A stretch of 64,000 nucleotides of DNA from CAZCQP01 sp964500895 (GTDB lineage: Bacteria > Bacillota > Clostridia > Lachnospirales > JAISER01). The position numbers were made by a program, and so were the translations under genes. Below the pieces are notes generated by a model, which saw only the letters and a list, made by a program, of their open reading frames with translations, had not been told where the DNA came from and did not search any database. Shown piece by piece: positions 34,683-42,765 of the stretch; position 1 is the first letter of the stretch, and every line of letters starts with the position of its first letter. The stretch is taken from assembly GCA_964500895.1 (NCBI GenBank), contig CAZCQP010000007.1:9534-73533 (forward strand), in the 5' to 3' direction.

Positions 34683-35630
34683 ATGCTTAATCAAGATTTA
34701 CGGCAAACTCCCACAGGCCACATTGCAGTGGTGGGGGCAGTGAATGTGGATATTATTGCAACGGCATATACCGCCCTGGTGCCGGAAGACTCTAACCCGG
34801 GTTTTACAGAGCTGGCTTTTGGCGGGGTTGGCCGAAACATTGGTGAAAACTTGTGCCGGCTGGGTTTGCCTGTGGAAATGGTGACCATGCTGGGGGACGA
34901 TTTGTACGCCCAGGAGCTTCAAAAAGATTGCAAAGCGCTGGGCATGGGTCTGGAACACAGCGCCTTTTTGGAAGGTAAAAAAACTTCCACTTACATTTGC
35001 ATAAACGACTGCACCGGGGACATGAAAGCGGCTGTGTCCCATATGGAAATTTACGAGCAGTTGACACCCGAATTTTTATCTGGTAGAATGGATGTTTTAA
35101 ACACCGCTTTGGCTGTGGTGCTGGATACCAATATTCCCAAAGAAAGCCTGGAATATTTGGCCCAAAACTGCACGGCACCTTTATTTTTGGACCCTGTGTC
35201 CACCAAAAAAGCCGTTAGAGCCAAAGATTGCTTGTCTGCCATGCACACGATCAAGCCAAACCGCATTGAAGCCCAGCTTTTAAGCGGGGTGGCCATTGAG
35301 GGTACAAACGGGCTGGAGCAAGCCGCCGCCTTTTTCATTAATCAAGGGGTGAAGCGTGTTTATATATCTTTAGGGCAGGATGGGGTTTTTTATGCCGATG
35401 AAGCAAAAACAGGCATTATCCCTTGTTATCAATATGAAGTGGTAAGCACCACAGGTTGCGGCGATGCTTTTATGGCCGGTGCTGTGTGGGCGTACATCCA
35501 TGGTCTTTCAACTGCCCAGGCTGCAACATTTGCTTTGGGGGCTTCTGCTGTTTGCGCAGGGTACCCGGGTGCAGTAAGCCCGCAAATGTCTGTGGAAAAA
35601 ATACTTGAAAAAGTGAATCGTAGTCAGTGA
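34683..35630 (+). CDS. psuK: PfkB-family kinase, probable pseudouridine kinase
   Basis: Would phosphorylate pseudouridine at the 5' position. 315-residue ribokinase fold: VVGAVNVDIIATA at the N-terminus, GGVGRNIGENLCRLG, and the PfkB signature with catalytic Asp in VVSTTGCGDAFMAGAVWAY. The kinase class is certain; the substrate is inferred from its position directly before psuG, its usual partner. PfkB proteins in such pairs supply pseudouridine 5'-phosphate to the glycosidase. No strong ribosome binding site; AAAGGA lies 12-17 bases upstream of the ATG. Confidence 0.88.
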   Translation: MLNQDLRQTPTGHIAVVGAVNVDIIATAYTALVPEDSNPGFTELAFGGVGRNIGENLCRLGLPVEMVTMLGDDLYAQELQKDCKALGMGLEHSAFLEGKKTSTYICINDCTGDMKAAVSHMEIYEQLTPEFLSGRMDVLNTALAVVLDTNIPKESLEYLAQNCTAPLFLDPVSTKKAVRAKDCLSAMHTIKPNRIEAQLLSGVAIEGTNGLEQAAAFFINQGVKRVYISLGQDGVFYADEAKTGIIPCYQYEVVSTTGCGDAFMAGAVWAYIHGLSTAQAATFALGASAVCAGYPGAVSPQMSVEKILEKVNRSQ

Positions 35631-35656
35631 ATAGCAATGAAGCATAGGAGGATAAC

Positions 35657-36574
35657 ATGGAACTGCATAAACATTTAGTTGTATCCAATGAAGTACAGGA
35701 AGCGCTGAAAAGCGGGAAACCTGTGGTAGCCCTGGAATCTACCATCATTTCTCATGGTATGCCTTACCCTAAAAATGTGGAAACTGCCTTAGCAGTGGAA
35801 GCCATTGTGCGCAAAGAAGGGGCTGTTCCAGCCACCATTGCCATTTTGGGCGGCAAGCTGAAAGTGGGCATTTCCCCAGAGGAAATTGACGACCTGGGCA
35901 AAAAAGGTTTGGCCGTTACAAAAGCCAGCCGCCGGGATTTGCCAGTGTTAATTGCCAAAAAAGCAGACGGTGCCACCACCGTAGCCGCCACCATGATTAT
36001 TGCGGCTATGGCAGGTGTTAAAGTATTTGCCACCGGCGGTATCGGCGGGGTACACAGGGGCGCCGAAACAACCATGGACATTTCCGCAGACCTGGAAGAA
36101 CTGGCCATGACCAATGTGATGGTGGTATGCGCAGGGGCCAAGTCTATTCTGGATTTGGGCTTAACGCTTGAATATTTGGAAACCAAAGGTGTGGTGGTGT
36201 TGGGCTACCAAACCGAAGAACTGCCCGCTTTCTACACCAGAAAAAGCGGTTTCAAAGTGGACTATGCCATGGACACACCGGAAGAAATTGCAGCCACCTT
36301 TAAAGCCAAAGAGGAAGCCGGCTTAAAAGGCGGTATGCTGGTGGCAAACCCCATTCCCGAAGCTTACGCCATGGATTATGATTACATCACCCAAAACATT
36401 GAGCAGGCGGTGGCAGAGGCCAAAACATTAGGCATTAGCGGCAAAGACACCACGCCGTACCTGCTGGACAAAATTCAAAAATTAACAGCAGGCAAAAGCC
36501 TGGAAGCCAACATTCAGCTTGTGTTTAACAATGCAGCGCTGGGGGCTCAAATTGCTAAGTCTCTGTGCCAATAA
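35657..36574 (+). CDS. psuG: Pseudouridine-5'-phosphate glycosidase
   Basis: Splits pseudouridine 5'-phosphate into uracil and ribose 5-phosphate, breaking a C-C bond. 305 residues, IndA/PsuG family: VVALESTIISHGMPYPKN, GVKVFATGGIGGVHRGAE, VVVLGYQTEELPAFY, and NPIPEAYAMDY are all present, with the active-site Lys in TKASRRDLP. AGGAGG precedes the ATG. Products feed upp and RpiB, both encoded in the minus-strand operon nearby. Confidence 0.97.
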   Translation: MELHKHLVVSNEVQEALKSGKPVVALESTIISHGMPYPKNVETALAVEAIVRKEGAVPATIAILGGKLKVGISPEEIDDLGKKGLAVTKASRRDLPVLIAKKADGATTVAATMIIAAMAGVKVFATGGIGGVHRGAETTMDISADLEELAMTNVMVVCAGAKSILDLGLTLEYLETKGVVVLGYQTEELPAFYTRKSGFKVDYAMDTPEEIAATFKAKEEAGLKGGMLVANPIPEAYAMDYDYITQNIEQAVAEAKTLGISGKDTTPYLLDKIQKLTAGKSLEANIQLVFNNAALGAQIAKSLCQ

Positions 36575-36588
36575 GCAACTGACTTAAA

Positions 36589-36627
36589 AAAGGGCGGTGT
36601 GCATGAACATCATGCGCACCGCCCTTT
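36589..36627. terminator. Bidirectional terminator after psuG
   Basis: 17-base arms (36589-36605, 36611-36627), A-rich start and T-rich end; one wobble. It separates the convergent psuG and the 2TM-protein gene. Confidence 0.88.
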
Positions 36628-36634
36628 ACTGTGT

Positions 36635-37201
36635 TTATCTGTTTAATTCAATGGCCACAAATTCCGGGCCTTTTTGTTTCAGCCGGTTGTATTCGCTTTC
36701 AATTTTGCGTGCCTTGCGTTCTTGAAAATAGGCACCGATGCCGTTTTTAAAAGACGGCTTTGCAAACTTGATAATCCGAAAAGCCAGCCGTGTGCCCCAA
36801 AATAAACAGAAAAAGAATGACAATGTAACCTGGATGCCTCGATCATAGGCGGCAATTAACAAGAAAAGTAAAAAGCCTATCATGCAGAAATCAACAATTT
36901 GCCCGATAAGGTTGCGCTTAATGGCCCACCGGCGTTTGGCCAGGTCCATGATGGTTTTTTCATCCGGCATGGTATAGGGCTGTTGTGCATCGTTTTCGGC
37001 GTTAACAGCCGGTTCTGCCTGTACGGCCTCATATGTAAGTTGTTCCATGGTAGTGTCCTCCCTGGATTGCCCCAACAAGCAAATGGTGTCCTCGGAAATC
37101 CACCGGGCGCGATTGTGCTTCACAAGCTGCCGGGCCCGTTTGGTGTACGTAGGTGTTAAGGCGGCACCTTGCTCGTTGACAATCTGAATTTTTTTGTTTA
37201 T
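36635..37201 (-). CDS. Two-helix membrane protein with RRXRR-like N-terminus; start codon appears to be ATA
   Basis: The reading frame is open upstream of the first conventional starts (GTG 37123, ATG 37048). The extra residues form a conserved-looking segment (TPTYTKRARQLVKHNRARW, then ISEDTICLL) that resembles N-terminal segments I recall from clostridial hypothetical proteins and RRXRR-type domains. Seven bases after a GAGG, the codon at 37199-37201 reads ATA where an ATG would give the expected opening NKKIQIVNEQ. Either ATA is used or the start was lost and translation begins at ATG 37048 (137 residues), which has its own GGGAGG. The body has two hydrophobic segments, basic flanks and a 2TM-domain look. 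Function unknown. Confidence 0.6.
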   Translation of the reverse strand: MNKKIQIVNEQGAALTPTYTKRARQLVKHNRARWISEDTICLLGQSREDTTMEQLTYEAVQAEPAVNAENDAQQPYTMPDEKTIMDLAKRRWAIKRNLIGQIVDFCMIGFLLFLLIAAYDRGIQVTLSFFFCLFWGTRLAFRIIKFAKPSFKNGIGAYFQERKARKIESEYNRLKQKGPEFVAIELNR

Positions 37202-37219
37202 ACAATCACCTCGTACGCT

Positions 37220-37278
37220 GTTTTTTGTGATGGGTGTCGTCCCCGGGCAATGCGTTTTTTATAATGGGTGTCTTCCCC
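37220..37278. repeat. 25-bp direct repeat upstream of the 2TM-protein gene
   Basis: Copies at 37220-37244 and 37254-37278 agree at 21-22 of 25 positions, with a 34-base period. Both lie between the promoter and the ribosome binding site of the minus-strand gene, so they would be in its leader. The shared core on the minus strand is GACACCCAT followed by an A-rich run. Confidence 0.7.
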
Positions 37279-37289
37279 TTGCCATTGTT

Positions 37290-37318
37290 AGCATAGCATA
37301 ACCTTGCCATATAATCAA
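37290..37318 (-). promoter_or_regulatory. Probable promoter of the 2TM-protein gene
   Basis: Minus-strand TTGATT (37313-37318), 17-base spacer, TATGCT (37290-37295) with TG just upstream. Confidence 0.5.
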
Positions 37319-37330
37319 GAGGTTGTTCTA

Positions 37331-38026
37331 TTAATATTGTAGGAAATAGGCAAAGACCAGTATGCCGCCAATGAGCAGCAGCAAGACCAAAAGCGCAATC
37401 CAACTGAGTGGGTGGGCCAAATTAACGGTAAAGCCAAGGCCGATCCGTTTCTCCACAAAAATAGAAGGATTGCCTTTGTCGTAGTAGAACAGGCCCAGCA
37501 CCCAGTGGCTGTCGTCTGTTTCTGCCCTATGCGCGAACTGGTTTCCGCCTTGCCTTGCTTTAACGGCCAGTAGGATGACCATTGCAAAAATAACAACCAG
37601 TACAAAAAGGGAAGAAAACAGAATCCATTGGGATTTAATGATGCCCAGCTGGATAAGCTGTGCGCATAAAAACTGCATTTGCATACATAAGCCAATGATG
37701 TATAGGGAAGGGCTGAGTAAGGTGTGGTACATATTATTTTTTGTGTTGGGCTTGGGCAAGGCAGAACGTGCCATCAACAGGTTGATGCCCAAAAATATAA
37801 AGGTAAACACCGCTTGCAGCATGGGCATAAACATAAAGATGCCAAAGGATTTTGGGGCATAACGGTCCACTTCTCCTGCCATGTTTGTATGCATGGGTAT
37901 TTGTTCCGGCAATGCGGGGTACCGCACCACTGCCAGCATCACAGACAAAAGGATGAATAGAACGTAGACCAGGAACCAGTAATTGCTCAAAAGTTTGGGT
38001 TTGTTATTGTCAAGCGTAGTCACCAT
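37331..38026 (-). CDS. DUF1648/DUF5808-type integral membrane protein
   Basis: 231 residues with about five membrane helices. The extracytoplasmic segment YPALPEQIPMHTNMAGEVDRY matches the DUF1648 pattern, and DDSHWVLGLFYYDKGNPSIF followed by VEKRIGLGFTVNLAHP matches the DUF5808 pattern. Such proteins accompany GntR-type or antibiotic-response regulators in Bacillota; no regulator is adjacent here. The ATG at 38026 has AAAGGAG 5-6 bases ahead. A TATAAT (38069-38074, minus) lies 43 bases upstream. Function unknown. Confidence 0.78.
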   Translation of the reverse strand: MVTTLDNNKPKLLSNYWFLVYVLFILLSVMLAVVRYPALPEQIPMHTNMAGEVDRYAPKSFGIFMFMPMLQAVFTFIFLGINLLMARSALPKPNTKNNMYHTLLSPSLYIIGLCMQMQFLCAQLIQLGIIKSQWILFSSLFVLVVIFAMVILLAVKARQGGNQFAHRAETDDSHWVLGLFYYDKGNPSIFVEKRIGLGFTVNLAHPLSWIALLVLLLLIGGILVFAYFLQY

Positions 38027-38152
38027 GCCTCTCCTTTCTTTTTTAGGGGGTGCAAAAATATTCAGCATATTATAACACAAAAACGAACCATGTATCATTT
38101 TAAATATAAAAACTTAATTTTCTAGAAATTTGAAAAAATTTAAAAATTTCTC

Positions 38153-38181
38153 TTGCATTTTCAAAAGAAATAAGCTATAAT
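38153..38181 (+). promoter_or_regulatory. Promoter of tRNA-Arg
   Basis: TTGCAT (38153-38158), 17-base spacer, TATAAT (38176-38181). The start would be near 38188, leaving a leader of ~43 bases. Confidence 0.8.
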
Positions 38182-38230
38182 GACTAAGCTGTCGAGGAAA
38201 AGGGCATCCTAGTGATGCATGAGTGTATAT

Positions 38231-38304
<74 letters not shown>

Positions 38305-38308
38305 ATTG

Positions 38309-38350
38309 AAAAAATAAAGGTTTCCTGAAATATGGAAACCTTTATTTTTT
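38309..38350 (+). terminator. Terminator after tRNA-Arg
   Basis: Perfect 17-bp arms (38309-38325, 38334-38350) ending in six T, 4 bases after the tRNA. Confidence 0.92.
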
Positions 38351-38380
38351 GTATTTTCAGTGAAAAATTGTTTAAGATAG

Positions 38381-39886
38381 ATGCATACTGGGGGTGCCTG
38401 GGTGTTTGTATCCTATGAAGAAAGAATAAAAAATAATGCAGATGTTTTGTTGAACCGCAAAACCTATTACAAGGTGCTGCCGCCGTCGGGAGACAGAATT
38501 TCTGTGGAGTATACCTTAAAGGCGGACAACCAAGAGCCGGTGCGTCTGGAATACCGGCTGGTGACCATGCATGAGGTCATCGGCATGGTGAGCCGGGGCG
38601 ATGCGGTGGCTTTGGATTTCTGCTACATTAAAGATTTTGATTTCAGCGTTGTTCAAAATCATTTAAAGGAAAAGCACGTTGCCATTCAAAGCTTTTCGGC
38701 GGTTTGCGCTTTTTTTGATGGGAACGTATCTTTCAGCGGGGCAACATTTGGGGAAGGCCCGGTGTCTTTTACCCAAACCCAATTTGCAGACGGTGTTATT
38801 TCCTTTGAAAATGCCAGTTTTTCAAGCGGCCCGGTTGATTTTAACAGGGCAAGGCTAGGGGACGGGGATGTGCATTTTACCGGGGTGGATTTTGGCCATA
38901 GCCCTGTAGCATTTAATGGCACTCAATTTGGAGACGGCGACATTTGGTTCAACAATGCCCGGTTTGGCAGTGGCCATATTTCTTTTCAGAAAACCCAGTT
39001 TGGTAACGGCAACGTCTTTTTCGACCAGGCAAATTTTGGCCAAGGGGGCATGACCTTTGCTGATGCCCAATTTGGGGAAGGGGGCATTACCTTTTGCGGG
39101 GCTTCTGTGGTTGATGGCGGGATGGTGCAGTTTAATAACACCCACTTTGGCCGGGGATATACGGCCTTTGCAGGCTTAACAGGGCCAAGGGCCACCTTTA
39201 CCTTTCACCGTTGCAGTTTTTTAAACCATGAGGATTTTCGCTTTCAAAACATTGGTGAGCTGAACATTCACGACTGCATCATCGGTGGCACTTTCGACAT
39301 GCAGGGTTCAGATGCAGAGCCTGTTCATGTGGGTGTTTTGAGCATGGCCAACACCAAAAACACAGGCAATATGTATGTCCATTGGCAGACGCTGCAATCT
39401 GCTTTGCTGCAAAACAATCAAAAAGATGGCTGCGCCAGCAAAGCCGACCAACTGAAAATGCTGAAAGAAAATTATAGAAACATTGGGGAATACGACTGGG
39501 AGGACAAAGCTTTTGTGGCCTATATGCGCCAAAACCGCCGTGGGGCATCGCCCTGGAATGCATGGGTAAAGCTGTGGCATCTGGTGATTGACGGCATTGG
39601 GGAATACGGCACAAACCCCAAGCGCATTTTATTGGTGATGCTTGTGGTGTGGTTTATATTTGGTTGCATCTTTGCCGCTTCGGTGGCGCAGTTTAACATG
39701 GCACAGCCCTCGTTGCATCCGGGCAATGGCTTTTATTTCAGCGCCATCACCTTTCTAACCATTGGCTATGGCGACATTGCGCCTGTAACGGCGCTCATGC
39801 GTGTGTTGGCCAGCTTGGAAGGTTTTTTAGGATTGTTTTTTATGTCTTATTTTACGGTGGCCATTGTGCGCAAAACCTTGCGCTAG
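38381..39886 (+). CDS. Dodecapeptide-repeat protein fused to a two-helix potassium channel
   Basis: 501 residues. Residues ~112-266 are about 12 copies of a 12-residue unit, consensus F-G-x-G-x-V-x-F-x-x-A/T-x, with the phenylalanines spaced 7 and 5 apart; this predicts a beta-solenoid related to pentapeptide-repeat proteins. A ~130-residue linker follows. The C-terminal ~85 residues have two membrane helices (~420-440, ~473-495) around a pore loop with the potassium selectivity filter TIGYGD. Likely a potassium channel gated or positioned by its cytoplasmic solenoid. Start uncertain: ATG 38381 lacks a clear site; GTG 38402 has GGGGGTG ahead. Confidence 0.85.
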   Translation: MHTGGAWVFVSYEERIKNNADVLLNRKTYYKVLPPSGDRISVEYTLKADNQEPVRLEYRLVTMHEVIGMVSRGDAVALDFCYIKDFDFSVVQNHLKEKHVAIQSFSAVCAFFDGNVSFSGATFGEGPVSFTQTQFADGVISFENASFSSGPVDFNRARLGDGDVHFTGVDFGHSPVAFNGTQFGDGDIWFNNARFGSGHISFQKTQFGNGNVFFDQANFGQGGMTFADAQFGEGGITFCGASVVDGGMVQFNNTHFGRGYTAFAGLTGPRATFTFHRCSFLNHEDFRFQNIGELNIHDCIIGGTFDMQGSDAEPVHVGVLSMANTKNTGNMYVHWQTLQSALLQNNQKDGCASKADQLKMLKENYRNIGEYDWEDKAFVAYMRQNRRGASPWNAWVKLWHLVIDGIGEYGTNPKRILLVMLVVWFIFGCIFAASVAQFNMAQPSLHPGNGFYFSAITFLTIGYGDIAPVTALMRVLASLEGFLGLFFMSYFTVAIVRKTLR

Positions 39887-39907
39887 CCGCTTATTCAAGG
39901 GGAAAAC

Positions 39908-40750
39908 ATGATAAAAAGAAGGATGACAAAAAAGAAAACGATTTGTTTGGTGTTGCTGCTGCTTTTGCTGTTGGTTTTGTGGGCGTTTTGGCCGGGTATC
40001 GTCACCAGAACATACACCATACAGTCCAATAAAGTGAATGATACCATTACACTGATGCTTATCACCGACTTGCATAGTCACACTTTCGGCAAGCAACAAA
40101 GCCGACTGGCGGGCAAAATAAAAAAAGCCCGGCCCCAAGTTATTTTATTGGGGGGCGACATTGCCGATGACGTGATGCCCCTGAAAGGCACAGAAGATTT
40201 TCTGGCCGCCATTTCAGGGCTGGCACCTACATATTATGTAACCGGCAACCATGAATGGTGGTCGGGGGAGACTGACCATATTAAAGAAACCATACAAAGT
40301 TACGGCGTAACGGTTTTAGAAAATGAATTTGAAACCATAAACATTGGCGGCAGCAACCTGACCATTGCCGGTGCAGAGGACCCCTTTTCCATTCAAAATG
40401 ATGTACAGTGGGCCAGTGTGCTTCAGCAGGCATTTGAACCTTTGCAGTTTGATACAAAAAACATTAGGCTATTGTTGTCCCATCGGCCGGAAGCGGTGGC
40501 GGTGTATGAAACGTTGTCTGTAGACATGGTGTTGTCCGGCCATGCCCACGGTGGGCAATTTCGCATCCCCGGCATACTGAACGGCTTTATTGCCCCCAAC
40601 CAAGGCTTTTTTCCAAAGTATGCCGGTGGGGTTTACACCCACGCAGAACAGGTACATATCGTAAGCCGGGGTCTTGCCAATAGCATCAAGCTGCCACGGA
40701 TTTTTAACCCTGGTGAAGTTGTCGTGGTGAAGTTAAAACCAGCGTCTTAA
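39908..40750 (+). CDS. Membrane-anchored metallophosphoesterase
   Basis: 280 residues. One N-terminal membrane helix (~11-30) after a basic start. The calcineurin-like metal motifs follow: LITDLHSHTF, LLGGDIADD, VTGNHEWW, LLLSHRPE and SGHAHGGQF. It resembles the YkuE/YaeI group of phosphoesterases. Substrate unknown. AAGGGG lies 5-6 bases before the ATG. It follows the channel gene by 21 bases and its end overlaps the convergent DMT gene by 4 bases. Confidence 0.9.
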   Translation: MIKRRMTKKKTICLVLLLLLLLVLWAFWPGIVTRTYTIQSNKVNDTITLMLITDLHSHTFGKQQSRLAGKIKKARPQVILLGGDIADDVMPLKGTEDFLAAISGLAPTYYVTGNHEWWSGETDHIKETIQSYGVTVLENEFETINIGGSNLTIAGAEDPFSIQNDVQWASVLQQAFEPLQFDTKNIRLLLSHRPEAVAVYETLSVDMVLSGHAHGGQFRIPGILNGFIAPNQGFFPKYAGGVYTHAEQVHIVSRGLANSIKLPRIFNPGEVVVVKLKPAS

Positions 40751-41673
40751 CAGGTTTGGCCCTGGTCTGGTGTTCGGCGTAAAAAGGACCACCGGGTTTC
40801 TTTGGTGATGATGGCGGCTAGAATGATGACACAGCCCACAACCATTTGAGGGGACATGGTTTCCCCCAGGTAAAAGGCGGCAAAAAGGCTTCCAAACACC
40901 GATTCCATAGACAAAATAATGGCGGCGCTGGTGGCGGAGATATACCGCTGGGCGGTAATTTGCCCCACAAAAGCCAGCACAGTGCCCATGGCCGCTAGAT
41001 AAAGCAGCTCCCATTTCACCTGCCAATACATCTGAAAAGTGGTTTTTTCAAGCATGGCAGCCACCAGAATAAAAACCAAAGCCGCCACTGTAAATTGCAT
41101 CAATGTTAAAAGCACCGGGTCTTCGGCTTTGCACCAACGGTCGATGGTTAAAATATGAAAAGCGCAAAAGACAGCACAGCTTAAGCTAAGCAAATCCCCA
41201 TTGTTAAAGGCAATGCCCGGCTGGATGGTTAAAAGCCCAATGCCTGCCGCAGCCATGCCAGCACCCAGCAATGTATAAATGTCCGGTTTCACCCGGAAGA
41301 TAACCCAGATGATAAAGGGAAGCATCAGCACGTTAGAGCCGATTAAAAAAGTTTGCTTGGAAGCTGTGGTCATTTGAATGCCAATGGTTGAAAGCACATA
41401 CATGGCAATGAGCAAAAGCCCCACAACACTGCCCCGTTTCACACAACTTCTGGTGATGCTGGGCAGTTTTTTGATGTACAGCCCGGCCAAAAGCACCACA
41501 GATAACAAAAAACGGGCGGCCAACAAAGAAAAGGTGGGCAAGGTTTGGGTGGCTTCTTTCATTAAGGCATAGCTGGTTCCCCAGGTGCACGACGTTAATA
41601 ATAGGATGCACGCACAGACCACCGTTCTTTTGCGCACAGGCATGGTATCCAGCCATTGAACAAATTGAGCCAT
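40747..41673 (-). CDS. EamA/DMT-superfamily transporter
   Basis: ~308 residues, ten predicted membrane helices as two EamA repeats. Landmarks: SCTWGTSYALMKEA in helix 1, AARFLLSVVLL, and SATSAAIILSMESVFGSLFA plus FYLGETMSPQMVVGCVIIL in the second repeat, the usual DMT exporter signature. Substrate unknown; such proteins export amino acids or other metabolites. The ATG at 41673 has GCGGGG 8 bases upstream; an ATG at 41694 is also in frame without a site. Confidence 0.9.
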   Translation of the reverse strand: MAQFVQWLDTMPVRKRTVVCACILLLTSCTWGTSYALMKEATQTLPTFSLLAARFLLSVVLLAGLYIKKLPSITRSCVKRGSVVGLLLIAMYVLSTIGIQMTTASKQTFLIGSNVLMLPFIIWVIFRVKPDIYTLLGAGMAAAGIGLLTIQPGIAFNNGDLLSLSCAVFCAFHILTIDRWCKAEDPVLLTLMQFTVAALVFILVAAMLEKTTFQMYWQVKWELLYLAAMGTVLAFVGQITAQRYISATSAAIILSMESVFGSLFAAFYLGETMSPQMVVGCVIILAAIITKETRWSFLRRTPDQGQTC

Positions 41674-41712
41674 GTTAAAACCCCGCTTCTTCATTTTATA
41701 CTTGCAAGTTCG

Positions 41713-41741
41713 ATTATAGCAGATTGATAACTTGATGACAA
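41713..41741 (-). promoter_or_regulatory. Promoter of the DMT transporter
   Basis: Minus-strand TTGTCA (41736-41741), 17-base spacer, TATAAT (41713-41718). Confidence 0.75.
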
Positions 41742-41747
41742 CAAAAC

Positions 41748-41791
41748 AAAGGTACGCCGAAGGGGGTAAAATACCCTTTGGCGTACCTTTT
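41748..41791 (-). terminator. Terminator after the peptide ABC operon
   Basis: 17-base arms (41748-41764, 41774-41790) with one wobble, A-rich/T-rich ends. It lies 20 bases past the stop of the last ABC gene. Confidence 0.85.
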
Positions 41792-41811
41792 GTGTTGATT
41801 AATCAATGGCT

Positions 41812-42765
41812 TTATGCATACAAAATGCAAGCCACTTGATGTCCCGGTTCCACTTCTTTTAGGGCAATGTCCTGCTGGGTGCAGGCGGCCGTGGCATGGG
41901 GGCAACGGGGGGCAAACCGGCACCCGGGCTTGGGCTCAATGGGGCTGGTAATTTCGCCCCGGATGGTCTGGCGTTCTTTGTCCCGGTAGTCCAAGTCGGG
42001 AATGGGGATGGCGCTTAAAAGGGCCTGGGTGTACGGGTGCTTGGGGTTTGCAAACAAAGCATCCGGGGAGGCCAGTTCCACGCACATGCCTAAGTACATG
42101 ACTGCAATTTGGTTTGAAATGTGCTTCACCACAGACAAGTCGTGGGTGATGAACATGTACGTCAGCCCAATGGATTCCTGCAAATCCATCATCAAGTTTA
42201 AAATTTGCGCCTGAATGCTTACGTCCAGAGCCGATACAGGCTCGTCGCACACAATGAACTCCGGGTTTAAAGCCAGCGCCCGGGCAATGCCAATGCGCTG
42301 CCGCCGTCCGCCGTCCAGCTCATGGGGGTAGGTGTTCACCAGCTTGCGGGAAAGCCCCACAATGTCCATCAGCTCTCGGATGCGGGTGTTCATTTCCGTG
42401 CGGGTGCTGAAAACCTTGTTCACAATCAAAGGCTCGGCAATGATTTGGCTAAGAGAAAGCCGGGGGTTCAAAGAGGCATAAGGGTCTTGGAAGATGATTT
42501 GCATTTTTTTGCGCTGTTCCTTCATTTGGCGGGGGGACAGCTTTAAAATGTCCACCCCATCGTAAAGCACCTGGCCGCTGGATGCAGGCAATAACCGCAA
42601 AATGGTGCGCCCCAACGTGCTTTTTCCACAGCCGGATTCACCGACAACCCCCAGGGTTTCCCCTTTGTTTATAGTCATATTCACCCCGTCTACCGCATGT
42701 AAGTTGCCGGAGGGGGTTTTAAAATATTTTTTAAGGGCAATGGTCTGAAGCAATGGCATGGTCAT
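41812..42765 (-). CDS. oppF: Oligopeptide/dipeptide ABC importer ATPase, OppF type
   Basis: ~317 residues. Walker A VVGESGCGKST, Walker B FIVCDEPVSALD, and the oligo_HPY C-terminal extension with CRFAPRCPHATAAC, which in this family often binds an iron-sulfur cluster. The ABC signature reads LDGGRRQR where LSGGQ-type is usual; similar LDGGRRQR sequences occur in OppF relatives. The ATG at 42765 overlaps the oppD stop (ATGA). Last gene of a five-gene importer. Confidence 0.92.
   Translation of the reverse strand: MTMPLLQTIALKKYFKTPSGNLHAVDGVNMTINKGETLGVVGESGCGKSTLGRTILRLLPASSGQVLYDGVDILKLSPRQMKEQRKKMQIIFQDPYASLNPRLSLSQIIAEPLIVNKVFSTRTEMNTRIRELMDIVGLSRKLVNTYPHELDGGRRQRIGIARALALNPEFIVCDEPVSALDVSIQAQILNLMMDLQESIGLTYMFITHDLSVVKHISNQIAVMYLGMCVELASPDALFANPKHPYTQALLSAIPIPDLDYRDKERQTIRGEITSPIEPKPGCRFAPRCPHATAACTQQDIALKEVEPGHQVACILYA

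Noticed and set aside
38714..39178. Repeats as a CRISPR-like array
   Set aside because: The periodicity is in the protein (36 bases in frame), the DNA copies are not identical, and the frame stays open.
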